NCBI GenBank assembly: GCA_011682715.1
Contig: JAACEC010000057.1
Span: 1 to 15,423 of the forward strand
DNA length: 15,423 bases
From: Pseudomonadota bacterium
Lineage (GTDB): Bacteria > Hydrothermota > 32-111 > QNBC01
Direction: 5' to 3'
Positions 13,269 to 15,423 of the stretch are shown one piece after another (positions within the stretch are counted from its first letter, which is position 1; each line of letters begins with the position of its first letter). The position numbers and the translations under genes were made by a program. The notes under the pieces were generated by a model. The model worked only from the letters and a program-made list of their open reading frames with translations. It searched no databases and was not told the DNA's origin.

Positions 13269-14282
13269 ATGAAGAAATATTATACATTAATTAGCATTTT
13301 CCTGATCGTGATTTTTGCGTATTATTCGATTTTTATCCACAAACGAATATATAAAAAAACCGCTTTTTATATGGATACGATTATTGATGTCCAGATTTAC
13401 TATCACGGCCCCGTAAATGTATCGAAAATAGCAGATGAAGCTTTAAACGATTTTAAGTTAATTGATTCTCTCTGTGGATATGCAAGCAAAAACGGAGATA
13501 TATTTAACCTTAATCTAAATAAAGAGGGCGAAGTATCATTCTACACCAAAGAAGTCATAGATAGCTCTCTTGCAATAGCTGAGGAAACCGATGGCTATTT
13601 CGATATAACGGTCGGTCCGATTTTGGCTCAGTGGAAACACTTCAACGAACCACTGAAATCCGTTCCCGACAGTAATATAGTAAAAAAGCTTTTGAAATTC
13701 GTCAACTATAAGAGAATAAAAACAAGGGGTGACTCTGTTTTTCTTCCGGACTCCGCTTCTATTGATCTGGGGGGTATAGCAAAGGGATATGCCATAGATC
13801 TTGCCTATAGAAACCTCCGAAAGCATAGCCTCGACGCATTTTTAATAAATGCAGGCGGAGATATTCGCGTATATTCAAAAGGAGAGAAAAAATGGACAAT
13901 TGGCATACAGAACCCCCGCAAAAGCTCGGTAATCGGGTATTTTAAAATAGCTAACGGAGCAGTTGTAACAAGCGGTGATTATGAACGTTATGTGATAATT
14001 GACGGTATTAGATATTCCCATTTAATCAATCCGAAAACAGGATATCCCGAGCATCGTTTCTCAAGCGTGAGTGTTTTTGCCTCAAATGCAACACGGGCGG
14101 ATGCAATAGCTACAGCCATAGCAGTTATGAGGGAAAAAGCATTTGATTTTATAGAGAGAAACAATATACCTGTTGTTTTAATTTCCGCAAAAGACGATTC
14201 TCTCACAATTATGGAGTCCGATACTCTAAAGGGAAATATAATATATGAAAAAGGCTTTATTCCAAAAATCATTGGCAAATAA
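13269..14282 (+). CDS. apbE: FAD:protein FMN transferase ApbE
   Basis: ApbE moves FMN from FAD onto a Thr or Ser of exported or membrane redox proteins, using Mg2+ or a similar metal, on the outer side of the inner membrane. The protein has 337 residues. A membrane anchor or signal segment covers about 5-25. Family motifs are FYMDTIIDVQIY, GYFDITVGPI, SIDLGGIAKGYAID (the flavin- and metal-binding region), INAGGDIRVY, VVTSGDYERYV, SHLINPKTGYP and NATRADAIATAIAV. No Cys follows the signal segment in lipobox fashion, so it looks like a transmembrane-anchored form. It overlaps the radical SAM gene by 38 bp. The neighbouring NusG domain II protein suggests a flavin-redox cluster; the target protein is not in this window. 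Confidence 0.95.
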   Translation: MKKYYTLISIFLIVIFAYYSIFIHKRIYKKTAFYMDTIIDVQIYYHGPVNVSKIADEALNDFKLIDSLCGYASKNGDIFNLNLNKEGEVSFYTKEVIDSSLAIAEETDGYFDITVGPILAQWKHFNEPLKSVPDSNIVKKLLKFVNYKRIKTRGDSVFLPDSASIDLGGIAKGYAIDLAYRNLRKHSLDAFLINAGGDIRVYSKGEKKWTIGIQNPRKSSVIGYFKIANGAVVTSGDYERYVIIDGIRYSHLINPKTGYPEHRFSSVSVFASNATRADAIATAIAVMREKAFDFIERNNIPVVLISAKDDSLTIMESDTLKGNIIYEKGFIPKIIGK

Positions 14283-15228
14283 AAGGGTAAAGTGTCTACT
14301 TTGCCCCCACGAGTGTGAATTGGATGACGGAGAATACGGTCTCTGCCTCGGGAGAGTCAACCACGATGGGATTTTATATGCCGAGAATTATGCAAGAGCC
14401 GTAACGGTAGCGATAGATCCCATTGAGAAAAAGCCATTATTTCATTTTCTTCCGGGAAGTGAAATTTTATCCGTGGCAACATACGGATGCAATATGCGAT
14501 GTCCCTTCTGCCAGAATTACGATATTTCTCAATTTAAAATCCCCACAAAGGAGATGACACCCGAAGAACTCGTTGATACTGCAGTCAAAAGGGGAATCCC
14601 TTCAATTGCATTTACATACAATGAGCCAACAATATGGTACGAAACAATATTTGATACGGCAAGGTATGCTGAAGAGAAGGGGGTAAAAATCGTTCTCGTA
14701 ACAAACGGTTTAATCAATGAAACGCCACTGGCAGCATTAACAAAACATATAGATGCCATGAACATCGACCTGAAGTCGTTCAACAGAGATACATACAGAA
14801 AGATTCTTTTCGGTGATCTCGACACGGTATTGCACACGATTAAATATTCTTACTCCCACGGAGTGCATGTAGAGGTGACAAATCTAATCGTAACGGGACT
14901 TAACGACACAAAGAATGAAATCGATAATCTAATTCATTGGGTGGCTTCGATTTCACCTGATATTCCTCTACATTTTTCAAAGTATTTTCCAAACTTCAAA
15001 TTCGATAATCCTCCCACTTCTCCGGAAATTCTCGAATACGCATACGAAAGGGCAATTGAGGAATTACACTTTGTTTATACGGGGAATGTTATTGGAGGAC
15101 ATGAAAACACATACTGTCCTAAATGTGGTGAATTGCTCATAGAGAGGAATTTCTATTCCATAAAATCGCATAACCTAAAAAACGGGAAATGCCCCAAGTG
15201 CGGAAAAGAAATATACGGAATTTTTTAA
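14245..15228 (+). CDS. amrS: AmmeMemoRadiSam-system radical SAM enzyme (AmrS-like)
   Basis: This 327-residue radical SAM protein begins with a Cys-rich segment CLLCPHECELDDGEYGLC, then has VATYGCNMRCPFCQN, whose CNMRCPFC holds the [4Fe-4S] cluster and SAM. FTYNEPTIWYE, LVTNGLI, NIDLKSFN and LIVTGLND follow. The C-terminus has a zinc-ribbon pair (CPKCGELLIER and CPKCGKEIYG). This layout matches the family named after its usual AmmeMemo partners (AMMECR1-like and MEMO-like), which are not in this window. Its substrate is not established. The ATG at 14245 lies 38 bp inside apbE; the matching N-terminal Cys segment supports this or a slightly later start. A few bases of AAAGGGA lie about 10 nt upstream. 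Confidence 0.92.
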   Translation: MKKALFQKSLANKRVKCLLCPHECELDDGEYGLCLGRVNHDGILYAENYARAVTVAIDPIEKKPLFHFLPGSEILSVATYGCNMRCPFCQNYDISQFKIPTKEMTPEELVDTAVKRGIPSIAFTYNEPTIWYETIFDTARYAEEKGVKIVLVTNGLINETPLAALTKHIDAMNIDLKSFNRDTYRKILFGDLDTVLHTIKYSYSHGVHVEVTNLIVTGLNDTKNEIDNLIHWVASISPDIPLHFSKYFPNFKFDNPPTSPEILEYAYERAIEELHFVYTGNVIGGHENTYCPKCGELLIERNFYSIKSHNLKNGKCPKCGKEIYGIF

Positions 15229-15423
15229 GAATCACCATAGGCGACGGAATCGTAATAGTGATGTTACTCCTTTTTACCATCGCCTCCTTCGGTATGAAAC
15301 GAGGCGGAAAAGCAAATGTGATAGTGGAAGTTAACGGCAAATTGCTCTATAAGTTATCCGCTTCAACGGATACGATCATAACTGCCTCGGGTTATAGAGG
15401 TCCATTCAAATTTCAGATAAGTG
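15189..15423 (+). CDS. NusG domain II-like membrane protein (5' part)
   Basis: This open frame runs off the right edge (78 codons here). After a basic N-terminus, RITIGDGIVIVMLLLFTIAS makes one membrane segment, and the outer part reads VIVEVNGKLLYKLSASTDTI then GYRGPFKFQI. This is the NusG domain II pattern of small exported proteins, commonly next to apbE and Rnf or polyprenyl-related genes. The ATG at 15189 or GTG at 15198 may be the start; both overlap the radical SAM gene (by 40 and 31 bp). Neither has a clear Shine-Dalgarno sequence. The expected later Cys motif lies outside the window. Confidence 0.75.
   Translation, partial: MPQVRKRNIRNFLRITIGDGIVIVMLLLFTIASFGMKRGGKANVIVEVNGKLLYKLSASTDTIITASGYRGPFKFQIS

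Noticed and set aside
13333..13341. Perfect DnaA box TTATCCACA inside apbE
   Set aside because: It is single, lies in coding sequence (ATC CAC AAA), and has no cluster around it; one near-match at about 13470 (TGTGGATAT) is not enough for an origin.
1..15423. CRISPR arrays, tRNA or rRNA genes
   Set aside because: No regularly spaced repeats and no tRNA or rRNA signatures were seen; gaps between genes are too short or explained by promoters and the IS relic.

Overview
The window is AT-rich, gene-dense bacterial chromosome near a replication initiator gene. The 5' part of dnaA reads out of the left edge on the minus strand, and a perfect 16-bp parS core lies about 6.4 kb away at the start of rsmG. 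LptF/LptG-type LPS export permeases point to a diderm (Gram-negative) cell. Overlapping genes, a DUF5683-like protein, a B-box-like zinc protein and gene starts with almost no leader suggest an anaerobe from a poorly cultivated lineage, perhaps FCB-like or a WOR-3-type candidate phylum. That placement is a guess from style and not a phylogeny.

Layout. 1-761 (-): dnaA, truncated by the window edge. 762-924: divergent promoter region. 925-1945 (+): two overlapping genes for small membrane proteins; both have one membrane segment and a pilin-like outer part, and the second starts with a zinc-binding module. 2023-7699 (+): one compact transcription unit in which every gene overlaps the next: class I aminotransferase, bifunctional penicillin-binding protein 1A, a coiled-coil/OmpA-like protein, a PP-loop tRNA thiolase-like enzyme, a DUF5683-like protein, and rsmG with the embedded parS. 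7690-9971 (-): lptF-lptG, convergent with and overlapping rsmG. 10015-12453 (-): a large soluble hybrid sensor kinase in which Asn stands where the phosphoacceptor His should be. 12454-13268: a scar with pieces of decayed minus-strand ORFs, the 3' end of an IS21-family istB with its right end, and a frameshifted remnant. 13269-15423 (+): apbE, an AmmeMemoRadiSam-type radical SAM gene and the start of a NusG domain II-like membrane protein, all overlapping.

How the parts fit. The plus-strand operon mixes envelope synthesis (PBP1A, the OmpA-like protein, perhaps the DUF5683 protein) with RNA modification (PP-loop enzyme, RsmG). The opposing lpt operon is also for the envelope. The apbE cluster resembles gene groups that flavinylate exported or membrane redox proteins, often near Rnf-type complexes, but no Rnf gene is visible here.

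Sigma-70-like promoters can be read in front of all six transcription units, each with a 17-bp spacer. Their -10 boxes end 6 to 22 nt before the start codon, so most first genes would have no leader or one of only a few nucleotides. This corrects the starts of the aminotransferase, kinase and apbE genes. The points most worth a second look are the parS inside rsmG, the lack of a normal rsmG start codon, the His-to-Asn kinase, the leaderless pattern, the zinc/pilin-like pair and the repeated motif upstream of the two promoters flanking the IS scar.
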